This document shows, in pieces, positions 42,410 through 51,112 of a stretch of 64,000 nucleotides of DNA. The number at the start of each line of letters is the position of its first letter. The first letter of the stretch is position 1. The stretch comes from CAWGHZ01 sp963822575 (lineage in GTDB: Bacteria; Pseudomonadota; Alphaproteobacteria; MPNO01; DASWLB01). The notes beneath the pieces are model-generated. The model was not told where the DNA came from. It worked only from the letters and a program-made list of their open reading frames with translations, and ran no database searches. Both the position numbers and the translations under genes were made by a program. The stretch spans positions 558,001 to 622,000 of the forward strand of contig CAWGHZ010000006.1 in the NCBI GenBank assembly GCA_963822575.1. The letters run 5' to 3'.

Positions 42410-43263
42410 CTTGCGCCTCCCGTCGTTTTCTCCTTCTTCTCGGGGACCAGGATGCCGTGCACCGGCTCGCCCGGCGCGCTCAGAAGACGGCTCTTCCCGG
42501 TGTTCAAATCCACGACGGCGCGCTCCCCGTTGAGCTGGTTTTGCCCCCGGGTAATCTTAACCGATCCGGTTAACGTCGCGATACCGGTTTGCAGGTTGTA
42601 GACGCCGCGCCTGGCCCGCGCGATCTCGCCCGGCTGCGATACCACCACGTTGTCGAACGCGTCGATGCGGGTGATCCGGTCCTGACCGTGGGTATCCTTG
42701 GCGAGGTGCGCCGTCAGAACGTCGGCCGAGACCCTCTGGTCGCCGCGCACCGCCCTTGCGTCGCCGCGCGCCACCAAGAGGTTCCGGTCGCTCCAGAACT
42801 CGAGCGAATCCCGCGCCGTGATCCGGTCGGTCTTGGTCACCAGCACAGGATGGCCGGTGAGCACCAGGATCCCCTTGACCACGTCATAGACCGCCTTGGT
42901 GCCGGTGGCGGTACCGCTGGGCGAGGTGAGGCGCACATGCCCATCGGCGTCGATGCGGGTGATCTTGGTCGCCTTGCCCTCGCTCTCGCCCCCGCCCCCG
43001 CCCCCGCCCTTGCCGCCGGCGTAATAGGCGGTCAGCACGTCGGCGTGCACCGCCGAGTCGCCTTGCGCGGCGCGGGCGTGGCCGCGCGCGACATAGGCCT
43101 GGGCCTTCTGCTGCCACTCGATGCCGTTGTCGGCAGTGATCTCGATCGGCGCCTTCAACTCGGCGTTGCCGGGCAGGGTGACCTGTGCCGCGGCGGGGAC
43201 GGCCCGACACGCGGCGAGGGCGGCAAGGGCGTAGGCGGCGACCCAGCGGCGCGGCCGCGTCAT
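42406..43263 (-). CDS. lptA: LPS transport periplasmic protein LptA
   Basis: This 285-residue protein has a signal peptide (about residues 1-26, ending VPAAAQV) and at least two OstA-type beta-jellyroll units. These include PIEITADNGIEWQQ..YVARGHARA and TARDSLEFWSDRNLLVARGDARA. LptA polymers bridge the periplasm for LPS. It is longer than the enterobacterial protein (185 residues). A Gly-rich stretch GGKGGGGGGGESEG near residues 88-101 is coded by GCCCCC hexamers. It overlaps both lptC and lptB by 4 bases. The family is certain; the length suggests an internal duplication of the jellyroll repeat. Confidence 0.92.
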   Translation of the reverse strand: MTRPRRWVAAYALAALAACRAVPAAAQVTLPGNAELKAPIEITADNGIEWQQKAQAYVARGHARAAQGDSAVHADVLTAYYAGGKGGGGGGGESEGKATKITRIDADGHVRLTSPSGTATGTKAVYDVVKGILVLTGHPVLVTKTDRITARDSLEFWSDRNLLVARGDARAVRGDQRVSADVLTAHLAKDTHGQDRITRIDAFDNVVVSQPGEIARARRGVYNLQTGIATLTGSVKITRGQNQLNGERAVVDLNTGKSRLLSAPGEPVHGILVPEKKEKTTGGAR

Positions 43264-43913
43264 CCGCGATTGGCCCCGGGGACGAGCACGAGCTTCGCCT
43301 TGCCGGTGAACAGGATGCGCTTGCCGCCGTCGAGGATGCGGAAGCCCGCGGCGTCGAGCGCGCCCGTCGGGCCGTGACCGTGCACAGGCTGGTCGCCCGC
43401 GGCGGTGCCGTTCTTAAGGTCGACCGTGGCCGACAGCGTGTGCATCTCGAAGCCGGTGTCGTGGAACAGGTCGACCTGGCCGTCGAGCTGCAGCACCTCG
43501 TCGGTCTTGGTGTAGGTGCCCTGGTTCGCCGACGCCGCGACCCAGGCTCCGTCGGACAGGGTGATGTCGGCCTTGGGGTGGGCGAGGTCCACCACGCCCG
43601 GCCGCTCGTCGGTCTGCGCGGCCGTATCCGCGGTCACCGTGTAGGGGCGGTTCCGGCGGTCGACGCCGGTGAAGCGCGCGTTCGAAAGATGCTGTCCGCC
43701 GGAGAACGGCAGCTTCAGCCTGGCGATCTCGATACGGAACCCTTCGCGCACGCCATGGAACTGCGGCCAGGCGACGACCAGCGCCACCAGAACGGCTGCC
43801 ACCGACGGCAGCACGATGCGCATCAGCCCGACGAAGCGCGAGTACCGCTTGCCGCCGTGGCGCAGGCGCAAACTGTGCTCTTGGTGCGCCGGTTCGGGTC
43901 GGTCCTCCGCCAT
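43260..43913 (-). CDS. lptC: LPS export protein LptC
   Basis: LptC is a bitopic inner-membrane protein that receives LPS from LptBFG and hands it to LptA. The 217 residues comprise a basic cytoplasmic lead, one membrane helix (MRIVLPSVAAVLVALVVAW, about 31-49) and a periplasmic beta-jellyroll (SNARFTGVDRRNRPYTVTADTA). MAEDRPEPAHQEHS at 43913 was taken as start because it follows the kdsD stop by 7 bases; a start 12 codons earlier would lie inside kdsD. It overlaps lptA by 4 bases. Confidence 0.92.
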   Translation of the reverse strand: MAEDRPEPAHQEHSLRLRHGGKRYSRFVGLMRIVLPSVAAVLVALVVAWPQFHGVREGFRIEIARLKLPFSGGQHLSNARFTGVDRRNRPYTVTADTAAQTDERPGVVDLAHPKADITLSDGAWVAASANQGTYTKTDEVLQLDGQVDLFHDTGFEMHTLSATVDLKNGTAAGDQPVHGHGPTGALDAAGFRILDGGKRILFTGKAKLVLVPGANRG

Positions 43914-43920
43914 CGCCCCC

Positions 43921-44901
43921 TCAGGCCACGCCCGCCCGCAGGCAGTCATGGATGTGCAGGATGCCGGTCGGTCGGCCGCCCTCGACCACGAACAGGCTTG
44001 TGATCTTCTTCTCGTTCATGATCCGCAGCGCCTGGGCGGCCAGCAGCTCGGGCGCAACGCTGCGCGGCCGGGGCGTCATCACCTCTCCCGCGCGCCGGCC
44101 GATCAGCCCGTCGCCCATGTGGCGGCGCAGGTCACCGTCGGTGATGATGCCGGCGAGCTTGCCCGCGCCGTCGACGATGCCGACGCAGCCGAAGCTCTTC
44201 GCCGTCATGGTGACCAGCACGTCCGACATCGGCGTATCGAGTGCGACCAGCGGCGTTTCCTTGCCGGCATGCATGATGTCGGAGACCTTGATGAATCGCC
44301 GTCCGAGCTGGCCGCCCGGATGCAGCGCCTGAAAGTCGTCGGCCTTGAAGCCGTGGCGCTGCAGGAGTGCGACGGCGATGGCGTCGCCCAGCACCATCAT
44401 CGCCGTGGTCGACGAGGTCGGCGCGAGGTCGAGCGGGCAGGCCTCGCGCACACCCGAGAGCACCAGCGACACATCGGCGGCGCGGGCGAGCGCACTCTTC
44501 GCCTTGCCGGTGACAGCGATCAGCTTGATGGCGTGGCGGCGGGTGTGGGCGACGATGTCGGAGAGCTCCGGCGTCTCGCCCGAGTTGGAGAGCGCGATCA
44601 CGCAGTCTTCGGCGGTGATCATGCCGAGGTCGCCGTGGCTCGCCTCGCCGGGGTGGACGTAGAGCGCCGGCGTGCCGGTCGAGGCGAGCGTCGCCGCCAC
44701 CTTGCGCGCGACGTGGCCCGACTTGCCCATGCCGGTGACCACCACCCGCCCCCGGGTCTGCGACAGCACGTCGAGCGCGGCGACGAAGGCGCCGTCGAGC
44801 GAAGCGGCCAGCCGCTTCAGCCCTTCGATCTCGATCTCGACGACGCGCAGCGCCTCGGCGATGTCCGGATCGGGCGCCGTATCCTTGGAAAGGGGCTTCA
44901 T
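43921..44901 (-). CDS. kdsD: Arabinose-5-phosphate isomerase KdsD
   Basis: This 326-residue enzyme converts ribulose-5-phosphate to arabinose-5-phosphate, the first step to Kdo of LPS. It has an N-terminal SIS domain (RGRVVVTGMGKSGHVARKVAATLASTGTPA; HPGEASHGDLGM; ALSNSGETPEL) and two C-terminal CBS domains (SDIMHAGKETPLVALDTPMS..., VMTPRPRSVAPELLAAQALRIM). The gene heads the LPS transport cluster, linking Kdo supply with LPS export. The ATG at 44901 is preceded by CAGGAGG. Confidence 0.96.
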   Translation of the reverse strand: MKPLSKDTAPDPDIAEALRVVEIEIEGLKRLAASLDGAFVAALDVLSQTRGRVVVTGMGKSGHVARKVAATLASTGTPALYVHPGEASHGDLGMITAEDCVIALSNSGETPELSDIVAHTRRHAIKLIAVTGKAKSALARAADVSLVLSGVREACPLDLAPTSSTTAMMVLGDAIAVALLQRHGFKADDFQALHPGGQLGRRFIKVSDIMHAGKETPLVALDTPMSDVLVTMTAKSFGCVGIVDGAGKLAGIITDGDLRRHMGDGLIGRRAGEVMTPRPRSVAPELLAAQALRIMNEKKITSLFVVEGGRPTGILHIHDCLRAGVA

Positions 44902-45010
44902 GGCCTCCTGAGGCGTTCGATTTGGGCCGCGCCGTGCGCTGTCGCGGCGCGGTCACTATGAGCCGCCGCCCCGAGTCCGTCAATTGTTGCGGGGATTCAA
45001 GGCGGTGGGC

Positions 45011-46402
45011 CTACCGCCCCGCCTTCCCGCTCTCCAGCGCGGCGGGCACGCCGGCCTTCTTGAGGGCGGCGGCCTGGCGCCTGGCGAGCGCGGCGGTATC
45101 GAAGTTCCGCGTCAGCTCGTGGAACAGGCGGTGCCAGTTGATCTCGGCCGAGAGGTGCATGAACACCGAGCCGAGCCCGATGGCCGCGCGGTCCATCAGC
45201 ACGAACTCTCGAGGGGGCGTCACCCCGCCCAGCTCGTGCAGCTTGCGGTGGACGCGCCCGGCGACCTCGGCGCCGTACATGCCCTCCTTGTCCTGGATCG
45301 GCCGGCGGCGGTTCTCGAGGAGCGGGCCGTACAGGAACTCCGCCCACATGTTGAGGATCTCGATCATCTCGCGCGACAGGTTCTTGAAGCCCCAGGTCTC
45401 GTAGGCGTGGACGGCCAGGTCGGGATCGCCCCGGTCGAGCGCGTTGTAGAGGTCGATCACCCCCTGGACGAAGGGCGGCGGGAAGACGCGGATGCAGCCG
45501 AAATCGATCAAATTCACCGCGCCGTCCGCCGTCACCGAATAGTTGCCGAGGTGCGGGTCGCCGTGGATTACGCCGTAATTGTAGAAGGGCACGTACCAGG
45601 CGCGGAACATGTTGTGGGCGACGCGGTTGCGGAAGGCCTGCGGCGCGTCCTTCACCTCGAGCATCCGCTTGCCTTCGAGCCACGTCATGGTGAGGAGGCG
45701 GCGGGTGGACAGCTCCGGCACCGGTTCGGGCACGTGGACGCCCTTCTCCTTCGCCAGCATGTCGCGGTAGAGCGCCATGTGCTTCGCCTCGCGCTCGTAA
45801 TCGAGCTCTTCGCGCAGCCGGTCGGCGATCTCGGCGTGGATCTGCGAGGGGTCGATCGCCTTGTCGTAGCGGCGATAGAGCGAAAAGATCAGGCGGAGCT
45901 GCCGCAAGTCGGCCTCCACCGCCGAACCCATGTTGGGGTATTGCAGCTTGCAGGCGAGCGCGCGCCCGTCGCGGCCTGTGGCCTTGTGCACCTGGCCGAG
46001 CGAGGCGGCGGCCGCAGCGACGCGGTCGAAGCTCTTGAACCTCTTCTCCCAGTCCGGCCCCAGCTCGGCCGCCATGCGTCGGCGGACGAACAGCCACCCC
46101 ATCGCCGGCGCGTTGGACTGAAGCTGGCTGAGCTCGGCCGTGTACTCGGCGGGCAGCATGTCGGGCACGGTCGACATGATCTGCGCCACCTTCATCAGCG
46201 GTCCCTTGAGCCCGCCGAGCGCGGCGCGCAAATCGGCGGCGTTCCTCTGGCGGTCGGCCGGCCGGCCGAGATAGCGCTCGCCCGCGAGCCGTGCGGCAAT
46301 GCCGCCGACCGCGGTGCCGACGCGGGCATAGCGGCCGAGCCGTCCGGTCAGTCGGTCGTCGTCCGCGTCGCTGCGCGGCGGGCGTGTATCGCGCGCGGGC
46401 AC
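45011..46402 (-). CDS. ABC1/UbiB-family atypical kinase
   Basis: This 463-residue protein has the ABC1 fold: the alanine-rich loop AAAASLGQVHKA in place of a glycine-rich loop, K in ACKLQYP, EELDYEREA, and the catalytic/metal segments VIHGDPHLGNY and LIDFGCIRVFP. KGPLMKVAQIMST near residue 60 is the KxGQ-like extension motif. Members support ubiquinone synthesis or lipid homeostasis and may be ATPases more than protein kinases. Translation probably starts at GTG 46400-46402, which overlaps the stop of pepF by one base (TAGTG). The gene is separate from the ubi genes, so it may be a second ABC1 paralogue rather than UbiB. Confidence 0.88.
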   Translation of the reverse strand: MPARDTRPPRSDADDDRLTGRLGRYARVGTAVGGIAARLAGERYLGRPADRQRNAADLRAALGGLKGPLMKVAQIMSTVPDMLPAEYTAELSQLQSNAPAMGWLFVRRRMAAELGPDWEKRFKSFDRVAAAAASLGQVHKATGRDGRALACKLQYPNMGSAVEADLRQLRLIFSLYRRYDKAIDPSQIHAEIADRLREELDYEREAKHMALYRDMLAKEKGVHVPEPVPELSTRRLLTMTWLEGKRMLEVKDAPQAFRNRVAHNMFRAWYVPFYNYGVIHGDPHLGNYSVTADGAVNLIDFGCIRVFPPPFVQGVIDLYNALDRGDPDLAVHAYETWGFKNLSREMIEILNMWAEFLYGPLLENRRRPIQDKEGMYGAEVAGRVHRKLHELGGVTPPREFVLMDRAAIGLGSVFMHLSAEINWHRLFHELTRNFDTAALARRQAAALKKAGVPAALESGKAGR

Positions 46403-48192
46403 TAGGGGAGGGACTCCAGCTCGTCGATCAGCCCCTCGATCACATCGAGCCCGCGCGACCAGAAAGCGGGGTCCGACGCGTCGAGCCCGAAGGGCGCCAG
46501 CAGCTCCTTGTGGCGCAGCGTGCCGCCGGCGCGCAGCATGTCGAGGTACTTGGCGGCGAACCCCTCGTGCGCCTCGGCGTAGAGCGCATAGAGCGAGTTC
46601 ACCAGGCAGTCCCCGAACGCGTAGGCGTAGACGTAGAACGGCGCGTGGATGAAGTGCGGGATGTAGGTCCAATAGGTGCGGTAGTCGTCGTCGAACCGGA
46701 TGGCGGGGCCCAGGCTCTCGCCCTGCACCCCCATCCAGACCGCGCAGATATCGTCGGCCGTCAGCTCGCCCGCGCGGCGCTTCTCGTGCACCTGCGATTC
46801 GAAATTGTAGAAGGCGACCTGGCGGATCACCGTGTTGATCATGTCCTCGACCTTGGAGGCGAGCATGACCTTGCGCTGAGCGAGGTCGGTCTCGGCGGCG
46901 AGCAGCGCGCGGAACGTCAGCATCTCGCCGAAGACCGAGGCGGTCTCGGCCAGGGTCAGCGGCGTCTGCGACATGAGCTGGCCGCGCGGCGCCGCCAGCA
47001 CCTGGTGCACGCCGTGGCCCAGCTCGTGGGCTAGGGTCATCACATCGCGCACCCGCCCCTGGTAGTTGAGCAGCAGATAGGGGTGCGCCGACGGCACGGT
47101 CGGGTGGGCGAACGCACCCGACGCCTTGCCCGGCCGCGCCGGCGCGTCGATCCATGCGTTGTCGAAAAAGCGCCGTCCGACTTCGGCCATCTCCGGCGCG
47201 AAGCCCGCATAGGCGCCGAGCACGATGTCGCGCGCCCGCTCCCACGGCACGACGCGGTTCGCGCCCTCGGGCAAAGGCGCGTTGCGGTCCCAGTAGTCGA
47301 GCGCGTCCTGGCCGAACCACTTCGCCTTCATCCGGTAGTAGCGGTGCGCGAGGCGCGGGAAGGCCGCGCGCACCGCGGCGACCAGCGCGTCCACCACCTC
47401 GTCCTCGACCAGGTTCGCGAGGTTGCGCGCCGATTGCGGGCGCGGGTAATGGCGCCAGCGGTCCTCGATCTCCTTATCCTTGGCCAGCGTATTGGTGATG
47501 TGAGCGAACAGGCGCAGATTCTTCGCGAACACCGCGCCGAGCGCCTTGGCCGCCGCCTTGCGCTTCTTCGCATCGGGCTCCGACATCAAATGCAGCGTCT
47601 CGGCGACCGTCAGCTCCTTGCCGTCGACGGTGAAGCGCAAAGCCGCCTCGGTCTCGTCGAACAGCCGCACCCAGGCGGCCCGTCCCGACACGTTCTTCTC
47701 GTGCAGCAGGCGCTCCAGGTCCTCCGTGAGCTCGTGCGGGCGGAAGGCGCGCGTGTCGCGCAGCCATGGCGCGTAATGGGCGAGCGCCGGATCGGCGAGG
47801 CGCGCATCGAGCTCTGCGTCCTCGATCTTGTTGATCTCGAGGGTGAAGAAGATGAGTTCGGACGAGATGGCGTTCACCCGCTCGCTCACCGTCTGGTAGA
47901 ATCGGCCGATCTCGGGGCTCGACACGTCGCCGGAGTGCAGGAGGCCCGCGAAGCTCGCGAGGCGCGACAGCGTCTCGTCGATCGCCTCGAACCGCGCGAC
48001 GGCCTGCGCCAGCGCCGCGCCGTCCAGCCCCGCCACCTTGCCGCGATAGGTCTCGCGGAACGACGCCGCTTCGCGCGCCATGCGGTCGAGGTCGGCCTCG
48101 ACTTCGGGGCTCGACGCGCCGGGATACAGATCCGCCAGGTCCCACTCCGGCAGCGCGCCGAGGTCGCGGGGCTTGGCAGCGGACTTGGCCAT
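46402..48192 (-). CDS. pepF: Oligoendopeptidase F (M3 family)
   Basis: This 596-residue zinc peptidase cleaves short cytoplasmic peptides. The metal site is HELGH in VMTLAHELGHGVHQVLAA with the downstream glutamate in LTLAETASVFGEML. The N-terminal helical half (WDLADLYPGASSPEVEADLDRM) is typical of the PepF/M3B group. ATG at 48192 (MAKSAAKPRDLGALPEWDL) has GAGGAG seven bases upstream, so a longer open frame is rejected. It is translationally coupled with the ABC1 kinase gene downstream and divergent from the acyl-CoA synthetase gene. Confidence 0.95.
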   Translation of the reverse strand: MAKSAAKPRDLGALPEWDLADLYPGASSPEVEADLDRMAREAASFRETYRGKVAGLDGAALAQAVARFEAIDETLSRLASFAGLLHSGDVSSPEIGRFYQTVSERVNAISSELIFFTLEINKIEDAELDARLADPALAHYAPWLRDTRAFRPHELTEDLERLLHEKNVSGRAAWVRLFDETEAALRFTVDGKELTVAETLHLMSEPDAKKRKAAAKALGAVFAKNLRLFAHITNTLAKDKEIEDRWRHYPRPQSARNLANLVEDEVVDALVAAVRAAFPRLAHRYYRMKAKWFGQDALDYWDRNAPLPEGANRVVPWERARDIVLGAYAGFAPEMAEVGRRFFDNAWIDAPARPGKASGAFAHPTVPSAHPYLLLNYQGRVRDVMTLAHELGHGVHQVLAAPRGQLMSQTPLTLAETASVFGEMLTFRALLAAETDLAQRKVMLASKVEDMINTVIRQVAFYNFESQVHEKRRAGELTADDICAVWMGVQGESLGPAIRFDDDYRTYWTYIPHFIHAPFYVYAYAFGDCLVNSLYALYAEAHEGFAAKYLDMLRAGGTLRHKELLAPFGLDASDPAFWSRGLDVIEGLIDELESLP

Positions 48193-48270
48193 AGGTGACT
48201 CCTCGTTCCTGCCGAGGATATAAGAAACCGCACGCCCTACGCCAACGCCGCGGCGCTCAACGACGGACAC

Positions 48271-50058
48271 ATGCCGAACGAACCCTGGCCGAGCCTTCCC
48301 GCCCTGTTCTTCGCCCGGGCGGCGGCGGAGGGCGATGCGCCCTTCCTGTGGGCCAAGACGAAAGGCGAATTCCGCGCGACGAGCTGGCGGGAAGCGGCCG
48401 CGCAGGCGGCGTCGCTGGCGGCGGCGCTCCGCGCGCTCGGCGTGGCGAAGGGCGACCGGATCGCGCTCGTTTCCGAGAACCGGCCGGAATGGCCGATCGC
48501 CGACCTCGCCATCATGACGGCGGGCGCGATCACCGTGCCCGGCTACACCACCAACGGGCCGGACGATCACCGCTACCTGCTGGGCCATTCGGGCGCGAAG
48601 GGCGTGATCGTCTCCGGCGGCGCGCTGGCGCGGCGCCTCGCCCCGGCGCTGGCCGAGGCGACCGAGGCCGGGTTCGTCATGTTCATCCATGACGACGCCG
48701 TCCCCGCGCTGCCGCAGCACGTGGCGGTGCACCGCTGGACAGAGCTGATCGTCGCCCACGAAGCCGCGCCCGATGCGGGCCAGGAGATGGCCACACCGCT
48801 TGCCCGCAGTGACACGGCCTGCCTGATTTACACCTCGGGCACCGGCGGGCGGCCCAAGGGCGTGATGCTGAGCCACGGCGCGGTGCTCGCGAACTGCGAT
48901 GGCGCGCGCCAGGCATTGCAATCCATCATCCAAGGGCGCGAGCGCTTCCTGTCATTCCTGCCGCTGTCGCACAGCTACGAGCACACGGCGGGACAGTTCT
49001 TCCCCATCCTGATCGGGGCGGAGATCTTCTTCACCGACGCCGAGTCCCTCACCGCCGACCTTGTAGCGGTGCGCCCGACCATCATGACCGCCGTGCCGCG
49101 CCTCTACGAGGTGATGCACGACCGCATCCGCCGCGCCGTCGCGAAGAAGGGCGGCGTCTCGGCGCGGCTGTTCGACCTTGCGGTCAGGCTGGGTACGGCG
49201 CGCTATCACAACGGAGGGCTGGCGCCCGGCGCGCGGTTCATCGACCTTGCCTGCGAGGCGCTGGTCCGGCGCAAGGTGCGCGCCGGCTTCGGCGGCAGGC
49301 TGAAGGCGCTGGTCTCGGGCGGCGCGCCGCTCAACCCCGAGATCGGCGTGTTCTTCACCGCGCTGGGGCTCCGCATCCTGCAGGGGTACGGCCAGACCGA
49401 GTCGGCGCCGGTGATCAGCGTCAACCGGCCGGGCGCGAACCGGATGGAGACGGTCGGCACGCCGCTCGACGGCGTCGAGGTCAGGATCGCCGAGGACGGC
49501 GAGATTTTGGTCCGCGGCGAGCTAGTGATGCAGGGCTACTGGAACGACCCGGCGGCCACGGCGCAGGCGATCCGAGACGGGTGGCTGCACACCGGCGACG
49601 TCGGTGTATTCGAGCCGGACGGCCATCTCCGCATCACCGACCGCAAGAAGGACATCATCGTGCTCTCGGGCGGCGACAACGTGGCGCCGCAGCGTGTCGA
49701 GGGGCTGCTCACCCTGGAGCCCGAGATCGCCCAGGCTGTGGTCTATGGCGACAAGCGCCCCCACGTCGTCGCGCTGATCGCGCCAGACCACCGCTTCGCG
49801 GCCGAATGGGCGCGGGCGCATGGCGGCGCGCGCGAGGTCGTCCAACTGATCGAGGAGCCCGCCTTCCGCGAACTGATCGCCGCCGCCGTCGAGCGGGTGA
49901 ACCGCGCGCTTTCGCCCATCGAGCGGGTAAGGCGCTTTGCGCTGACCGCCGACGGGTTTAGCATCGAGAACGGCATGATGACGCCGACGCTGAAGCCGCG
50001 CCGCGCGGTCATCGTCGCGCGCTACGGCCCCACCTTCGAGGGGCTTTACGGCGGCTGA
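48271..50058 (+). CDS. AMP-binding acyl-CoA synthetase (long-chain type)
   Basis: This 595-residue adenylate-forming enzyme shows the P-loop-like motif LIYTSGTGGRPKGVML, GYGQTESAPVIS, and TGDVGVFEPDGHLRITDRKKDIIVLSGGDNVAPQRVE with the hinge and C-terminal lysine region. It activates a carboxylic acid with ATP and CoA. The overall pattern resembles the long-chain FadD15/Fadd-like group. The SDR gene follows after 12 bases in the same direction. The acid activated is unknown and could be a fatty acid or a catabolic intermediate. Confidence 0.9.
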   Translation: MPNEPWPSLPALFFARAAAEGDAPFLWAKTKGEFRATSWREAAAQAASLAAALRALGVAKGDRIALVSENRPEWPIADLAIMTAGAITVPGYTTNGPDDHRYLLGHSGAKGVIVSGGALARRLAPALAEATEAGFVMFIHDDAVPALPQHVAVHRWTELIVAHEAAPDAGQEMATPLARSDTACLIYTSGTGGRPKGVMLSHGAVLANCDGARQALQSIIQGRERFLSFLPLSHSYEHTAGQFFPILIGAEIFFTDAESLTADLVAVRPTIMTAVPRLYEVMHDRIRRAVAKKGGVSARLFDLAVRLGTARYHNGGLAPGARFIDLACEALVRRKVRAGFGGRLKALVSGGAPLNPEIGVFFTALGLRILQGYGQTESAPVISVNRPGANRMETVGTPLDGVEVRIAEDGEILVRGELVMQGYWNDPAATAQAIRDGWLHTGDVGVFEPDGHLRITDRKKDIIVLSGGDNVAPQRVEGLLTLEPEIAQAVVYGDKRPHVVALIAPDHRFAAEWARAHGGAREVVQLIEEPAFRELIAAAVERVNRALSPIERVRRFALTADGFSIENGMMTPTLKPRRAVIVARYGPTFEGLYGG

Positions 50059-50070
50059 AAGGGAGAGCAC

Positions 50071-50775
50071 ATGGCAGGCAAGGAAATCGCGCTGATCGTC
50101 GGCGTCGGGCCCAACCTCTCGGCTTCGATCGCCCGCCTCTTCGCCAAGGACGGCATGTCCATCGCACTTGCCGCGCGCAACGCGGACAAGCTCGCCGACC
50201 TCGCGAAGGAGACGGGCGCGAAGTGCTACGCCTGCGACGCCACGAGCGCCGCCGACGTGGCGAAGCTCTACCAGTCGGTGGACAAGGATCTCGGCGCCCC
50301 CGACGTAGTGGTCTACAACTCGTCGGGCCGGGTGCGCGGGCCCATCGTCGAGTGCGATCCCGAGGCGGTGGAGAAGGCCGTGCGCGTTACCGCATTCGGC
50401 GGGTTCCTGGTCGCACGCGAGGCGGCGGCGCGCATGCTGAAGCGCGGCTCGGGCACGATCCTGTTCACCGGCGCGTCGGCCAGCGTCAAGGGATATGCCA
50501 ACTCCTCGGTGTTCGCGATGGGCAAGTTCGGGCTCAGGGGCCTCGCCCAGGCGCTCGCGCGCGAGCTGCACCCGCAGAACGTCCATGTCGGCCATGTCGT
50601 GATCGACGGCGGCATCTCGAAGGACGGCGCGAACCGGCCGGGCGCGACCGACCGCGGCCCGGACGGGTGGCTACATCCCGACGAGATCGCCAAGGCCTAC
50701 CTCGCCCTCCACCGCCAGCACCGCTCCACCTGGGCGTGGGAGATCGAGCTCCGGCCCTGGGTGGAGAAGTTTTGA
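50071..50775 (+). CDS. SDR-family protein lacking the catalytic tyrosine
   Basis: This 234-residue protein has an SDR Rossmann fold with a modified glycine motif (LIVGVGPNLSASIARLF) and VVYNSSGRVRG in the NNAG position. Serine is kept in ILFTGASASVKG, but the YxxxK site reads FAMGK (SVFAMGKFGLRGLAQAL). The tyrosine that donates the proton is thus replaced by phenylalanine while the lysine remains. This divergent group is common in bacteria and its activity is uncertain. Co-transcription with the acyl-CoA synthetase suggests a role with acyl-CoA or keto-acyl substrates. AGGGAGA precedes the ATG. Confidence 0.85.
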   Translation: MAGKEIALIVGVGPNLSASIARLFAKDGMSIALAARNADKLADLAKETGAKCYACDATSAADVAKLYQSVDKDLGAPDVVVYNSSGRVRGPIVECDPEAVEKAVRVTAFGGFLVAREAAARMLKRGSGTILFTGASASVKGYANSSVFAMGKFGLRGLAQALARELHPQNVHVGHVVIDGGISKDGANRPGATDRGPDGWLHPDEIAKAYLALHRQHRSTWAWEIELRPWVEKF

Positions 50776-50788
50776 GCCGGCGGCGCGG

Positions 50789-51112
50789 TCAGAAGGGCAG
50801 CTTCATCCCCGGCGGCAGTTCGAGGCCGCCGGTGATCTTGGACATCTCCTCGGCCATATGCGCCTCGACCTTGGACTTGGCGTCGTTATAGGCGGCGACG
50901 ATCAGATCCTCCGCCATCTCGGCGTCGGCCGACTCGAACAGCTTGGGGTCGAGCTTCACCTTCTTCATCTCGCCCTTGCCGTTGAGCGTGACCGAGACCA
51001 TCCCGCCTCCAGACACGCCGCCGAGCTCGACGCCGGCAAGCTTCTCCTGCATCTCCTGCAGGCGGTTCTGCATCTCCTGCGCCTGCTTCATCATCTGGCC
51101 GAGATTTTTCAT
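50789..51112 (-). CDS. YbaB/EbfC nucleoid-associated protein
   Basis: This 107-residue DNA-binding protein starts MKNLGQMMKQAQEMQNRLQEMQEKL and contains GGMVSVTLNGKGEMKKVKLDP and DLIVAAYNDAKSKVE, the complete YbaB pattern. It binds DNA as a tweezer-like dimer and is often co-expressed with dnaX and recR. Its ATG overlaps the dnaX stop by 4 bases. recR, which usually follows, is absent; the next gene is the convergent SDR, 13 bases away. Confidence 0.95.
   Translation of the reverse strand: MKNLGQMMKQAQEMQNRLQEMQEKLAGVELGGVSGGGMVSVTLNGKGEMKKVKLDPKLFESADAEMAEDLIVAAYNDAKSKVEAHMAEEMSKITGGLELPPGMKLPF

Noticed and set aside
42988..43009. Phase-variable tract switching lptA on and off
   Set aside because: The repeat unit is six bases, so length change keeps the frame. 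Only hinge length could vary.
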